Counted from the first letter of the stretch, positions 1-8,292 are shown. The stretch: 64,000 bases of DNA from an uncultured Paracoccaceae bacterium (GCA_937138255.1 CAKZOU010000034.1:1-64000), one strand, 5' to 3'. Notes: generated by a model not told the origin, from the sequence alone. Program-made: numbers and translations.

Positions 1-31
1 GTCGTAGGTTCAAATCCTACTCCCGCAACCA
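1..31 (+). tRNA. 3' end of initiator tRNA-Met (CAU), partial
   Basis: The window opens inside a tRNA: a T-arm with the GGTTCAAATCC core is followed by the acceptor 3' strand TCCCGCA, discriminator A and an encoded CCA at 29-31. The GTCGTAGGTTC...CCCGCAACCA pattern is that of bacterial initiator tRNA-fMet, whose C1xA72 mismatch gives the CGCAACCA end. The anticodon lies outside the window, so the identity is inferred from the acceptor and T-arm only. Confidence 0.7.
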
Positions 32-43
32 AATATACAGAAC

Positions 44-75
44 CGCCCGTAGCATTGCTGCGGGCGTTCGTGTTT
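44..75 (+). terminator. hairpin terminator after the tRNA
   Basis: CGCCCGTAGC (44-53) pairs with GCTGCGGGCG (57-66) across a 3-nt loop; all ten pairs form, one being T-G. A T-rich tail TTCGTGTTT follows. The placement 13 bp after the tRNA CCA end fits intrinsic termination of the tRNA transcript. Confidence 0.6.
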
Positions 76-286
76 GGGGGGTATGCGCAACGGTTGAGTC
101 GCTTGGGCCAAGACGCCGCCTATTGGACATCTGGCCCCGATTTCAGTCGGATCTCCGGCGCAATTTCCAAAATCCGATCCAAATGACCAGACAAACATTG
201 GATACAGCAAATTTAACTCATGATTTGGTGTTATGTAGCAGTATCGGGCAGAATGCCCCCATTCATCACCAAAAGGTTTTCTGAGA

Positions 287-1717
287 ATGCTCAGCCACGC
301 CGAACCCAGTTTCCGCGAATCCGTCGATATCATGTTCAACCGCGCGGTCGCGCTGATGGACCTTAGCCCGGGACTGGAAGAGAAGATCCGCGTTTGTAAC
401 GCGACCTATACCGTCCGCTTCGGGGTCCGCCTGCGCGGGGCGATCCATACGTTTACGGGCTATCGCTCGGTTCACTCCGAACATATGGAGCCCGTGAAGG
501 GCGGCATCCGCTATGCGATGTCGGTCAATCAAGATGAAGTCGAGGCGCTGGCGGCGCTGATGACCTATAAGTGCGCCCTCGTCGAAGCGCCGTTTGGGGG
601 ATCGAAGGGCGGCCTTTGCATCGATCCGCGCGAATGGGACGAACGCGAGCTCGAGCAGATCACCCGCCGCTTTGCCTATGAGCTGATCAAACGCGACCTC
701 ATCAATCCCTCGCAGAACGTCCCGGCGCCCGATATGGGCACTGGCGAGCGCGAGATGGCCTGGATTGCCGATCAGTATGCGCGGATGAACACGACCGATA
801 TCAACGCCAAGGCCTGTGTCACCGGCAAGCCGCTCAATTCCGGCGGCATTCAGGGGCGTGTCGAGGCGACCGGCCGTGGGGTCCAATTTGCGCTGCGGGA
901 ATTTTTCCGCCACCCGGAGGATATTGCCAAGGCGGGCCTGAAGGGCAGCCTCGACGGCAAGCGCGTGATTGTACAGGGCCTGGGCAACGTGGGCTATCAC
1001 GCGGCGAAATTCCTTGCGGAAGAGGATGGCTGCAAGATCATCGGCATCATTGAACGAGATGGCGCGCTTTTCGATGAGGGCGGTCTCAACGTCGAAGGCG
1101 TGCGTCAGTGGATGAACAAGCACGGCGGGCTTGCCGGCTATCCCGATGCGACCCATCAGGCGGATGGGTCGTCGGTTCTTGAGGCCGATTGCGACATTCT
1201 CATTCCGGCGGCGATGGAAGGCGTGATCAATCTCGGCAATGCCGACCGGATCAAAGCCGCTTTGATCATCGAGGCTGCCAACGGTCCTGTCACGGCCGGC
1301 GCCGACGAAATCCTTCAGAAGAAGGGAATCGTGATCATTCCGGATATGTACGCCAACGCCGGTGGTGTGACGGTTTCCTACTTCGAGTGGGTCAAGAACC
1401 TCTCGCACATTCGTTTCGGCCGAATGCAACGCCGCGCCGAAGAGGCGCGGACGTTGATGCTCGTCGAAGAGCTGGAGCGGCTGTCGGCCGATAAAGGCCT
1501 TGGCTGGACGCTCAGCCCTGGCTTCAAGCAGGCCTATCTGCGTGGCGCCGACGAGCTTGAGCTGGTCCGTTCGGGCCTCGATGACACGATGCGCACCGCC
1601 TACCAATCGATGCGCGAGGTCTGGCACGGACGCGATGACGTCAAGGATCTGCGGACAGCGGCCTATATCGTCTCGATCAGCCGGGTGGCTTCGAGCTATC
1701 GGGCCAAGGGTCTTTGA
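287..1717 (+). CDS. gdhA: glutamate dehydrogenase (Glu/Leu/Phe/Val dehydrogenase family)
   Basis: 476-residue cytosolic enzyme that interconverts glutamate with 2-oxoglutarate and ammonia using NAD(P). The N-terminal substrate domain carries KGGIRY (K71), the MTYKCALVEAPFGGSKGG region (97 on; catalytic-type Lys at 95 and 107) and PAPDMGTGE with the catalytic-type Asp149. The C-terminal Rossmann fold shows VQGLGNVG (about 229-236). The ATG at 287 has AAAAGG about 10 bp upstream. It stands alone between two terminators, so it is probably monocistronic. Coenzyme preference cannot be read with confidence; leucine or other branched-chain dehydrogenase activity is less likely given the glutamate-type motifs. 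Confidence 0.9.
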   Translation: MLSHAEPSFRESVDIMFNRAVALMDLSPGLEEKIRVCNATYTVRFGVRLRGAIHTFTGYRSVHSEHMEPVKGGIRYAMSVNQDEVEALAALMTYKCALVEAPFGGSKGGLCIDPREWDERELEQITRRFAYELIKRDLINPSQNVPAPDMGTGEREMAWIADQYARMNTTDINAKACVTGKPLNSGGIQGRVEATGRGVQFALREFFRHPEDIAKAGLKGSLDGKRVIVQGLGNVGYHAAKFLAEEDGCKIIGIIERDGALFDEGGLNVEGVRQWMNKHGGLAGYPDATHQADGSSVLEADCDILIPAAMEGVINLGNADRIKAALIIEAANGPVTAGADEILQKKGIVIIPDMYANAGGVTVSYFEWVKNLSHIRFGRMQRRAEEARTLMLVEELERLSADKGLGWTLSPGFKQAYLRGADELELVRSGLDDTMRTAYQSMREVWHGRDDVKDLRTAAYIVSISRVASSYRAKGL

Positions 1718-1729
1718 TCTGAATCTCGT

Positions 1730-1772
1730 GGAAGGCCCCCTACGAGACCAGCGTTGGGGGCCTTCCTTCTTT
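1730..1772 (+). terminator. strong intrinsic terminator after gdhA
   Basis: GGAAGGCCCCC (1730-1740) and GGGGGCCTTCC (1756-1766) form a perfect 11-bp stem with a 15-nt loop, followed by the T-rich TTCTTT. It lies 13 bp after the gdhA stop, separating it from the downstream peptidase run. Confidence 0.85.
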
Positions 1773-1847
1773 CGAACGGCACTTCTTTGACGAGAGAAGG
1801 AGGTCTGGCCTTGTCCGCTCCTTGTTCCCGACGCCACCTCGGCCTAT

Positions 1848-2651
1848 GTGGAAGGCATGAGACGTTGGATCCCATTTCTGAAAACCACACCTCTTGTGTC
1901 CGTCATCCGGCTTCAGGGGAGTATCAGCAACTCCAGTCGCGGGCTTGATGACATCGGCCTGGGCCCGGTCATTGAAAAGGCTTTCTCGCGCGGCAAACCT
2001 GCCGCCGTTGCACTTGAGATTAATTCGCCCGGCGGCTCGCCGGTGCAATCCTCACTTATCGCAGCGCGAATTCGGCGCCTGGCAGAGGACAAGGGCATCC
2101 CTGTTTATGCCTTTGTCGAGGATGTCGCGGCTTCGGGCGGCTACTGGCTCGCCTGCGCGGGCGACGAGATCTATGTTGATCGCGGCTCGATCATCGGCTC
2201 GATCGGTGTCATTTCCGCGAATTTTGGGGCGCACGAGCTTTTGGGCAAGGTTGGCGTCGAAAGGCGCGTCTATACGGCTGGCAAGTCCAAATCCATGCTC
2301 GATCCGTTCGTGCCCGAGAAGGCCGCGGATGTGAAACGACTCAAGGGCTGGCTTGAGGAGTTGCATGGCTACTTCATTGATTGGGTTAAATCCCGGCGAG
2401 GCATCAAGCTCGCCCAAGAGGCCGATCTGTTCACTGGTGAAGTTTGGGTCGGGCAAAAGGGCGTGGATGTTGGACTGGCCGACGGGATCGGCCACCTTGT
2501 TCCCACGATGAAAAAGAAATTCGGCAAGGAAACCCGTTTCCGCAGATATGGCCAGAAGGTTTCGATCGCTCAACGTCTTGGCGCCCGCATCGCCGGCGAT
2601 GCGCTTGGGGCTGTCGAAGAGCGCGCCAGTTTCGCTCGGTTTGGTCTTTAG
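1848..2651 (+). CDS. S49 family serine peptidase (SppA/SohB-like)
   Basis: Short single-domain member (267 aa) of the ClpP/crotonase-like S49 family, which cleaves signal peptides or membrane-associated substrates. Visible motifs are the oxyanion-type NSPGGSP (59-65), the nucleophile Ser96 in AASGGYW, and the probable general base Lys148 in AGKSKSMLDPF. A GTG at 1848 opens the frame; an ATG at 1857 has GGAAGG directly in front but too close to serve well, and an in-frame stop at 1788 prevents a longer start. There is no clear transmembrane helix, unlike E. coli SppA. It heads a co-directional run with the next gene starting immediately after the stop. Confidence 0.85.
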   Translation: MEGMRRWIPFLKTTPLVSVIRLQGSISNSSRGLDDIGLGPVIEKAFSRGKPAAVALEINSPGGSPVQSSLIAARIRRLAEDKGIPVYAFVEDVAASGGYWLACAGDEIYVDRGSIIGSIGVISANFGAHELLGKVGVERRVYTAGKSKSMLDPFVPEKAADVKRLKGWLEELHGYFIDWVKSRRGIKLAQEADLFTGEVWVGQKGVDVGLADGIGHLVPTMKKKFGKETRFRRYGQKVSIAQRLGARIAGDALGAVEERASFARFGL

Positions 2652-2813
2652 ATGCTGATCAAGGGCATCACCCTTTTCCTGATCGCGATGCTTGTCCTTG
2701 GAATGTTCGGCAAGCTGCGCTTTCCATCGGTTAGCCTGCGCCGCGATAGGAAGTGCCCCAAGTGCGGACGCCACCGCATCGGCAAAGGCCCCTGCGCCTG
2801 CGGCAAGGCATAG
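2652..2813 (+). CDS. 53-aa membrane-anchored zinc-ribbon peptide
   Basis: Small gene whose ATG follows the S49 peptidase stop codon without a gap. The product has one hydrophobic helix (about 5-20: ITLFLIAMLVLGMF), a basic linker, and a C-terminal zinc-ribbon-like CPKCG (35-39) plus CAC (48-50), giving four cysteines. The stop is 6 bp before the next ATG, so it sits snugly in the peptidase-antiporter run. I do not recognise a named family. Zinc binding is inferred from the Cys spacing only; the tight spacing and absence of any stop make it very likely a real gene. Confidence 0.75.
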   Translation: MLIKGITLFLIAMLVLGMFGKLRFPSVSLRRDRKCPKCGRHRIGKGPCACGKA

Positions 2814-2819
2814 ACGATC

Positions 2820-3767
2820 ATGGATTGGGTTGTTGCCTCCGCAAGCCTCGTGCTCCTGCTTCTGGCGGGGGATGCTTTGGTCAAAGGTGCGGTCAACCTC
2901 TCGCTCAGGCTTGGCGTTCCGGCGCTGATCGTGTCGTTGACTATAGTTGCCTTCGGCACCTCGGCACCCGAGCTTCTGATTTCGGTTCAGGCATCGCTTG
3001 AAAATGCTCCGGGTATTGCCCTTGGCAATGTGGTCGGTTCGAACACCGCCAATATTCTGCTGGTTCTGGGCGTTCCTGCGATCCTTTCCACCATGCGGAC
3101 AAGCGATTGCGAGACCCGCAAGAGCTTTGTCCAGATGATCCTCGCAAGCGGCCTTTTTATCGCCTTGTGCCTCGGCGGAGAACTGACAAGGGCTGGCGGA
3201 GCCGTTCTTCTAATCGCGCTGATCGCGATGCTTTCCTATGCCTTCCTCGAGGCGCGCCGACATCGTGCCGCGTGCCAAACTGCAGAAGGAGAGGCGGACG
3301 TCGAGGGTGCGGATCCGGAAATGCCTTGGATCAAGGTTCTTGTCCTTCTGGCGCTTGGGCTTGTCGGTCTGCCCATCGGAGCCAGCCTTCTCGTCGATTC
3401 ATCAGTGGATATTGCGCGGGATTTCGGGATCAGCGAAACCGCGATTGGCCTGACACTTGTTGCCATCGGGACCTCTCTTCCAGAGCTTGCGACCACCGTG
3501 ATGGCTGCCGTCCGGCGGCAGGCCGATGTGGCCCTTGGGAATGTCATTGGCTCGAATATGTTCAACCTTCTGGGGATCATGGGCATCGCCAGCCTCATTC
3601 ACCCGATTCCGGTTGACCACAGTTTTATCGAGTTTGATTTCTGGATCATGCTTGGCGCTTCCCTTCTGCTCGTGCCATTCGTCTTTTTTCGCAAAGACCT
3701 CACGCGTGGTTGGGGCATCGCTCTGACCGCGCTATATATAGCCTATGTAGTTGCAGTTCTGGGGTAG
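2820..3767 (+). CDS. calcium/sodium antiporter (CaCA family, YrbG-like)
   Basis: Inner-membrane exchanger of 315 aa with about ten helices arranged as two homologous halves. Each half carries the CaCA signature: GTSAPELL...GNVVGSN (about residues 48-75) and GTSLPELA...GNVIGSN (about 218-245). The acidic residues in these repeats bind the cations in the family. The central hydrophilic loop (about 145-165) is acidic and charged. It is co-directional with the peptidase and followed 3 bp later by the reductase gene. The direction and ion in vivo cannot be told from sequence. Confidence 0.88.
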   Translation: MDWVVASASLVLLLLAGDALVKGAVNLSLRLGVPALIVSLTIVAFGTSAPELLISVQASLENAPGIALGNVVGSNTANILLVLGVPAILSTMRTSDCETRKSFVQMILASGLFIALCLGGELTRAGGAVLLIALIAMLSYAFLEARRHRAACQTAEGEADVEGADPEMPWIKVLVLLALGLVGLPIGASLLVDSSVDIARDFGISETAIGLTLVAIGTSLPELATTVMAAVRRQADVALGNVIGSNMFNLLGIMGIASLIHPIPVDHSFIEFDFWIMLGASLLLVPFVFFRKDLTRGWGIALTALYIAYVVAVLG

Positions 3768-3770
3768 GCG

Positions 3771-4556
3771 ATGCAGCAAAAGCGGGCACTGGTAACGGGC
3801 GGCGGCGCGCGGCTTGGGCGGGCGATGGCGCTGTATCTGGGTGAGCGTGGCTTTGATGTCGCGGTTCACTATTCAACCTCCCGTGAGGGGGCAGAGGGTG
3901 TCGCCAAGGATATCCGCGCCATGGGCCAGACCGCGGCGGCAATCAGGGCCGATCTCCTGAATGACGACGAAACCGAAGCTCTTTATGAAGCGGCGACAGA
4001 GGCGTTTGGCGGGCCGATCACTTGCCTCGTCAACAGCGCATCGATCTTCGAATACGACACGATCCAGAGCGCCACGCGCGAAAGCTGGGACAGGCACATC
4101 GGGTCCAATCTGCGAGCGCCGTTTGTCCTCACGCAGGCAATGGCACGGACGATCCCCGACCCACTTCGCGACACAAATGACGAACCGGTAGCGCAGGGTC
4201 TGATCGTAAACATGGTCGATCAGCGGGTCCGCAAGCTCACCCCGGATTTCATGACCTATACGATTGCCAAGATGGGGCTTTGGGCGCTGACCCAGACCTC
4301 GGCGCGCGCGCTTGCACCCAAGATAAGGGTCAATGCGATCGGGCCGGGTCCGACGATGATCGGGCACCGGCAAAGCCAGGAACACTTTGACAACCAACGC
4401 AAGGCGACTGTCCTGCAGCGCGGCTCGAGCCCCAAGGAAATCGTTGCGGCGCTTGGGTATTTCCTTGATGCGCCGGGGGTTACGGGGCAGCTGATCTGTG
4501 TCGATGGCGGGCAGCATCTGGGTTGGAAGACCCCTGATATTCAGGGCGTTGAGTGA
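3771..4556 (+). CDS. PTR1/FolM-like short-chain reductase
   Basis: 261-aa short-chain dehydrogenase/reductase. The cofactor motif TGGGARLG (9-16) has the TGX3RXG form typical of pteridine reductases rather than TGXXXGIG. The catalytic set is Asp150 (VNMVDQ), Tyr163 and Lys167 (YTIAK), with the same 13- and 4-residue spacing as the Asp-Tyr-Lys triad of Leishmania PTR1. I infer an NADPH-dependent pteridine (dihydromonapterin or dihydrofolate-type) reductase. The start ATG lies 3 bp after the antiporter stop. A generic SDR function cannot be excluded. Confidence 0.75.
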   Translation: MQQKRALVTGGGARLGRAMALYLGERGFDVAVHYSTSREGAEGVAKDIRAMGQTAAAIRADLLNDDETEALYEAATEAFGGPITCLVNSASIFEYDTIQSATRESWDRHIGSNLRAPFVLTQAMARTIPDPLRDTNDEPVAQGLIVNMVDQRVRKLTPDFMTYTIAKMGLWALTQTSARALAPKIRVNAIGPGPTMIGHRQSQEHFDNQRKATVLQRGSSPKEIVAALGYFLDAPGVTGQLICVDGGQHLGWKTPDIQGVE

Positions 4557-4570
4557 TCTGCCCCTGAAAG

Positions 4571-4579
4571 TTGTGCACC
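4571..4579 (+). promoter_or_regulatory. DnaA-box-like 9-mer (8/9)
   Basis: TTGTGCACC matches TTNTNCACA at eight of nine positions. It lies 180 bp before a perfect DnaA box in the same intergenic region. Alone it would not be notable. Confidence 0.25.
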
Positions 4580-4680
4580 CCCGTTACGCCGTGGTCACAT
4601 TCGGTAATCTTTCGTCAATGATTTCAGTCCCTTGCTAGAGGGAAACTTTTTATTTCAATAATGCCAATGGCTTACCGAAT

Positions 4681-4697
4681 TGCCTAATTTTTAGGCA
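4681..4697. repeat. 17-bp perfect palindrome upstream of uvrC
   Basis: TGCCTAA and TTAGGCA flank a TTT centre, giving a 7-bp perfect inverted repeat in the AT-rich part (about 4640-4720) of the 4557-4844 gap. It could be an operator for a dimeric repressor; it has no T-run after it and so is not a terminator. The uvrC start is about 150 bp downstream. Confidence 0.45.
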
Positions 4698-4758
4698 CAT
4701 TAACGAAGGGGGCGAAAAACAAGGAAAATTTCCGCCTGCCCAGATATTGCCCACGGAG

Positions 4759-4767
4759 TTATCCACA
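4759..4767 (+). promoter_or_regulatory. perfect DnaA box (TTATCCACA)
   Basis: An exact TTATCCACA, the strongest E. coli DnaA box, 77 bp before the preferred uvrC start. One perfect and one weak box beside an AT-rich stretch is too little to call an origin; a DnaA-responsive promoter is the simpler reading. Confidence 0.5.
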
Positions 4768-4844
4768 GAAACAGGGGATGCCTTTCCTCTTGCCCTCCTA
4801 TGGCTAACATGGCAGCGCAGAGCAGAATCACGGAGCTGCTGCGG

Positions 4845-6710
4845 ATGACAGAAAACCCACCCGATCAGCCAACCGGTTTTGCCCGAATTCAGGGGTATTT
4901 GCGGAATCTCGAAAGCGCGCCGGGCGTCTACCGGATGCTCGATGCGGAAAGCCGGGTTCTCTATGTCGGCAAGGCGCGGAACCTGAAGGCGCGGGTGTCG
5001 AACTATGCCCGCCCTGGCAATCATTCTCCGCGCATTGCCCGGATGATTTCCGAGACCGCGTCGATGATGTTCCTGACGACGCGGACGGAAACCGAGGCGC
5101 TTCTCCTCGAGCAGAACCTCATCAAACAGCTCAAGCCGCGCTACAACGTGCTGCTGCGCGACGACAAGTCCTTCCCCAATATCCTCGTCAGCCGCGAGCA
5201 CGCCTTTCCACAGATCAAGAAGCATCGGGGCGCGAAGAAGGAGAAGGGTGATTATTACGGCCCCTTCGCCAGTGCCGGGGCGGTGAACCGGACACTGAAC
5301 CAGTTGCAGAAAGTCTTTCTCCTCCGCAACTGTTCCGACAGCCAATTCGAAAGCCGCACGCGGCCGTGCCTTCTCTATCAGATCAAGCGCTGCTCAGCGC
5401 CCTGCGTGGGCTATATCTCCGAAGTTGATTATGATGCCTCTGTCTCCGATGCCGCTGATTTCCTTGCCGGAAAGACCACCCGCATTCAGGAAGCCCTCGC
5501 TTCTGACATGGCGGAGGCTGCCGAAGCGATGGAATACGAACGTGCCGCGGGCCTGCGCGACAGAATTCGCGCCCTGACGCAGGTGCAAACGGCGCAGGGG
5601 ATCAATCCGCGCGGCGTTGCCGATGCCGACGTGATTGCGCTGCATATCGAGGGCGGGCAGGCCTGTGTGCAGGTCTTCTTCATCCGCGGGCACCAGAATT
5701 GGGGCAACCACGATTTCTATCCGCGCATTTCGGGCGAGGAAGATGCGACCGAGGTGATGGAGGCTTTTGTCGGTCAGTTCTATTCGGACCGCGAACCGCC
5801 AAAGATGCTCCTTCTGTCGCATGGGCTCGAAGATCAGGAGTTGATGGCCGAGGCCTTGGGCGAAAAGGCTGGCCGCAAGGTCGAGATCAACGTGCCACAA
5901 CGGGGCGAGAAGGCGGAGTTGGTGGGCCATGCCCTCCGAAATGCCAAGGAGAGCCTCGCGCGGCGCATGGCTGAGACGGCGACACAGACCAAGCTGATGC
6001 AAGGCATCGCGGAGGCGTTTGATCTCGATGAGCCGCCGACCCGGATCGAAGTCTATGACAACAGCCATATCCAAGGCGAGCACGCGGTCGGCGCGATGAT
6101 CGTGGCGGGGCCCGAAGGTTTCGAGAAGGGCCAGTATCGCAAGTTCAACATCAAGGGCGACAGCCTTACCCCCGGCGACGATTTCGGCATGATGAAAGAG
6201 GTGCTCACCCGCCGGTTCAGCCGCCTCCTCAAGGAGGATCCCGACCGTGCCACCGGCCAGTGGCCCGATCTTCTGCTGATCGACGGCGGCGCGGGGCAGG
6301 TCTCGGCTGTGATGGAAATCCTGCAGGAGCTTGGCGTTGACGATATCCCAACGGTCGGCGTCGCCAAAGGGATCGACCGCGATCAGGGCAAGGAAGAATT
6401 CTATCGTCCCGGCCAAAGCGCCTTTGCCCTGCCGCGCAACGATCCGATTCTCTATTTCATCCAGCGGATGCGCGACGAGGCCCACCGCTTTGTCATTGGT
6501 GCACACCGCGCCAAACGGTCGAAGGCCATCGGCGCGACACCGATCGACGACGTGCCGGGCGTCGGGGCCGCCCGCAAACGCGCCCTTCTGGCCCATTTCG
6601 GCAGCGCCAAGGCCGTGAGCCGCGCCAATCTGGCCGACCTAAAGGCCGTTGAAGGCATCTCGGATGCGATGGCCGAGACGATCTATGGCTTCTTTCACGA
6701 AAGAGGTTAG
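4845..6710 (+). CDS. uvrC: excinuclease ABC subunit C
   Basis: Nucleotide-excision-repair endonuclease that makes both incisions after UvrA-UvrB damage recognition; 621 aa from this start. Domains in order: GIY-YIG nuclease (PGVYRMLD...LYVGKARNLKARVSNY), Cys-rich linker (RPCLLYQIKRCSAPCVGYI), UVR domain binding UvrB (EAAEAMEYERAAGLRDRI), RNase H-like endonuclease (VYDNSHIQG; LLIDGGAGQ), and C-terminal helix-hairpin-helix repeats (DDVPGVGAARKRALL). The ATG at 4845 has GGAG 9 bp upstream; ATG at 4800 opens the same frame but lacks an SD. A DnaA box and a palindrome lie in the leader. Confidence 0.95.
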   Translation: MTENPPDQPTGFARIQGYLRNLESAPGVYRMLDAESRVLYVGKARNLKARVSNYARPGNHSPRIARMISETASMMFLTTRTETEALLLEQNLIKQLKPRYNVLLRDDKSFPNILVSREHAFPQIKKHRGAKKEKGDYYGPFASAGAVNRTLNQLQKVFLLRNCSDSQFESRTRPCLLYQIKRCSAPCVGYISEVDYDASVSDAADFLAGKTTRIQEALASDMAEAAEAMEYERAAGLRDRIRALTQVQTAQGINPRGVADADVIALHIEGGQACVQVFFIRGHQNWGNHDFYPRISGEEDATEVMEAFVGQFYSDREPPKMLLLSHGLEDQELMAEALGEKAGRKVEINVPQRGEKAELVGHALRNAKESLARRMAETATQTKLMQGIAEAFDLDEPPTRIEVYDNSHIQGEHAVGAMIVAGPEGFEKGQYRKFNIKGDSLTPGDDFGMMKEVLTRRFSRLLKEDPDRATGQWPDLLLIDGGAGQVSAVMEILQELGVDDIPTVGVAKGIDRDQGKEEFYRPGQSAFALPRNDPILYFIQRMRDEAHRFVIGAHRAKRSKAIGATPIDDVPGVGAARKRALLAHFGSAKAVSRANLADLKAVEGISDAMAETIYGFFHERG

Positions 6711-6746
6711 GCTGGTCCACATAGGAATGCGGAAAAGGAGGCTGTG

Positions 6747-6929
6747 ATGCCGGAGGGCAAGGACAACGAACGTCAAAGGAAAATGGGTGTCGGGATCGCT
6801 CTTGGCGCTGCTCTGGGTGCTGCGATCGGGACGGCGCTCGACAATCTGGCGCTCGGGATCGGGATCGGAATTGCGATCGGTGCCGCTCTTGGGGCCGCTC
6901 TTGGTGGGCGCAAATCTGATCAGGACTGA
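6747..6929 (+). CDS. 60-aa glycine-zipper small protein
   Basis: Small protein with a hydrophilic N-terminus (MPEGKDNERQRKMG) and then almost unbroken small-residue repeats: GIALGAALGAAIG, then GIGIGIAIGAALGAALGG, separated by TALDNLAL. The (G/A)xxxG spacing is that of glycine-zipper membrane or pore-associated segments. The ATG at 6747 has a strong AAAAGGAGG 5 bp upstream; a GTG at 6744 is too close to it. It sits between uvrC and pgsA in the same direction. I do not know a function; membrane association is inferred. Confidence 0.6.
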   Translation: MPEGKDNERQRKMGVGIALGAALGAAIGTALDNLALGIGIGIAIGAALGAALGGRKSDQD

Positions 6930-6986
6930 TGCAGTTCTGGTTTTGATGCCCTTCCGAATTGGACCGGGAAGAGATAGCAAAGTCTC

Positions 6987-7607
6987 ATGAAACTGACCTT
7001 GCCCAATATTCTCACGATTCTTCGAATGCTGGCTGCGCCCGGCGTTGCGATCATGTTTCTCTATTTCCACCGGCCCTCGGCCGATTGGCTGGCGCTGACG
7101 CTTTTTGTCGGCGCGGCGATCACCGACTATTTCGATGGCTACCTAGCGCGCCTGTGGAAGCAGGAATCCAAATTCGGCGCGATGCTGGATCCGATTGCCG
7201 ACAAGGCGATGGTGGTGATCGCGCTTGTCGTGATCACCGGATTTTCCGGTATGAACCCTTGGATCCTTTTGCCCGCGACACTGATCATCTTCCGCGAAGT
7301 TTTTGTCAGCGGTCTGCGCGAGTTCCTCGGCGCGACCGCCAAACTCCTCGCCGTGACGAAGCTCGCCAAATGGAAGACGACCGCGCAGATGGTTGCCATT
7401 GCCATCCTCTTTTTCGGCACAGGCCTTGATTTCATCGAACGGGGCCGTGGCCCGATGGTGGGTGGCCTTGCGCCTCTCTCTGAAGGGATTGCTGGCTGGG
7501 TCACATGCTTGGGGATCGTTCTCCTTTGGATTGCTGCAATCCTGACGCTCATCACCGGCTGGGACTATTTCTCGAAATCGCTTCCCCACCTGAAGGACGC
7601 CGAATGA
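6987..7607 (+). CDS. pgsA: CDP-diacylglycerol--glycerol-3-phosphate 3-phosphatidyltransferase
   Basis: Integral membrane enzyme (206 aa) that forms phosphatidylglycerol phosphate, the committed step to phosphatidylglycerol and cardiolipin. The CDP-alcohol phosphatidyltransferase signature D(x)2DG(x)2AR...G(x)3D(x)3D is complete: DYFDGYLARLWKQ then FGAMLDPIADK (about 44-74). Several hydrophobic helices follow. Its stop overlaps the moaD start by ATGA, so it is translationally coupled to the molybdopterin synthase genes. Confidence 0.92.
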   Translation: MKLTLPNILTILRMLAAPGVAIMFLYFHRPSADWLALTLFVGAAITDYFDGYLARLWKQESKFGAMLDPIADKAMVVIALVVITGFSGMNPWILLPATLIIFREVFVSGLREFLGATAKLLAVTKLAKWKTTAQMVAIAILFFGTGLDFIERGRGPMVGGLAPLSEGIAGWVTCLGIVLLWIAAILTLITGWDYFSKSLPHLKDAE

Positions 7608-7852
7608 TCGAGGTTCTTTATTTCGCCTGGGTCCGCGAGCGGATCGGCCTTCCCCGGGAAAAGATCGAAACGGGGGCCAAGACGGTCTCCGATCTGGTTG
7701 ACGAGCTGCGGGGCCGTGAAGATCGCTATGCGGCGGCCTTTGAAGACCTGCGCGCCCTGCGCGTGGCGATTGATCAGGAGTTGACCGATTTCAACGCCTC
7801 TCTCGAGGGCGCACGCGAAGTGGCCTTCTTTCCGCCGATGACGGGCGGCTGA
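7604..7852 (+). CDS. moaD: molybdopterin synthase sulfur carrier subunit
   Basis: Ubiquitin-like 82-aa protein ending in Gly-Gly (TGG at the C-terminus), which is adenylated and converted to a thiocarboxylate to donate sulfur for molybdopterin. The frame stays open upstream, but the ATG at 7604 overlaps the pgsA stop by four bases and gives the normal family length beginning MIEVLYFAWVRE. It overlaps moaE by one base (TGATG). Confidence 0.92.
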   Translation: MIEVLYFAWVRERIGLPREKIETGAKTVSDLVDELRGREDRYAAAFEDLRALRVAIDQELTDFNASLEGAREVAFFPPMTGG

Positions 7853-8292
7853 TGGCTGTCCGCGTCGATCCCGCCCGTTTTGATCCCGGTGCCGAGATCA
7901 ACGCCTTTTCCAAGGGGGTCGGCAACGCAGGCGCTGTGGTGAGCTTTACCGGCGTCGTGCGCGATGTTGCCGGCGGGCTCAGCGCCATGGAGATCGAGCA
8001 TTATCCGGGGATGACCGGGAAGGCGATTGCCGCCATCGTTGACGAAGCGAAATCACGCTGGTCGTTGGCCGATGCCCTGGTGATCCACCGCTACGGGCGG
8101 CTTGAGGCGGGCGAGATGATCATGATGGTCGCCACGGCCTCGCGGCATCGGGTTGATGCCTTTCAGGCGGCGGAATATCTGATGGACTATCTCAAGAGCC
8201 GCGCGCCGTTCTGGAAGAAGGAACTGACGCGCGATGGCGCCGAATGGGTCGAGGCCCGCGACGAGGACGAGGCGGCGCTCAACCGCTGGTGA
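7852..8292 (+). CDS. moaE: molybdopterin synthase catalytic subunit
   Basis: 146-aa catalytic partner of MoaD; converts precursor Z (cPMP) to molybdopterin in the cytosol. Recognisable blocks are GAVVSFTGVVRD, EIEHYPGMTGKAI and the C-terminal RAPFWKKELTRDG carrying the catalytic-type lysines. Start overlaps the moaD stop, giving a pgsA-moaD-moaE translational unit. moaB lies separately at 39698. Confidence 0.93.
   Translation: MAVRVDPARFDPGAEINAFSKGVGNAGAVVSFTGVVRDVAGGLSAMEIEHYPGMTGKAIAAIVDEAKSRWSLADALVIHRYGRLEAGEMIMMVATASRHRVDAFQAAEYLMDYLKSRAPFWKKELTRDGAEWVEARDEDEAALNRW

Noticed and set aside
266-1837. Minus-strand open frame of about 520 codons antisense to gdhA
   Set aside because: It runs across gdhA and its terminator and has no family signature; gdhA on the plus strand explains the sequence.
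4557-4844. Possible replication origin upstream of uvrC
   Set aside because: Only one perfect and one weak DnaA box, no cluster, and no origin-linked genes (hemE, parAB, dnaA, dnaN) nearby.
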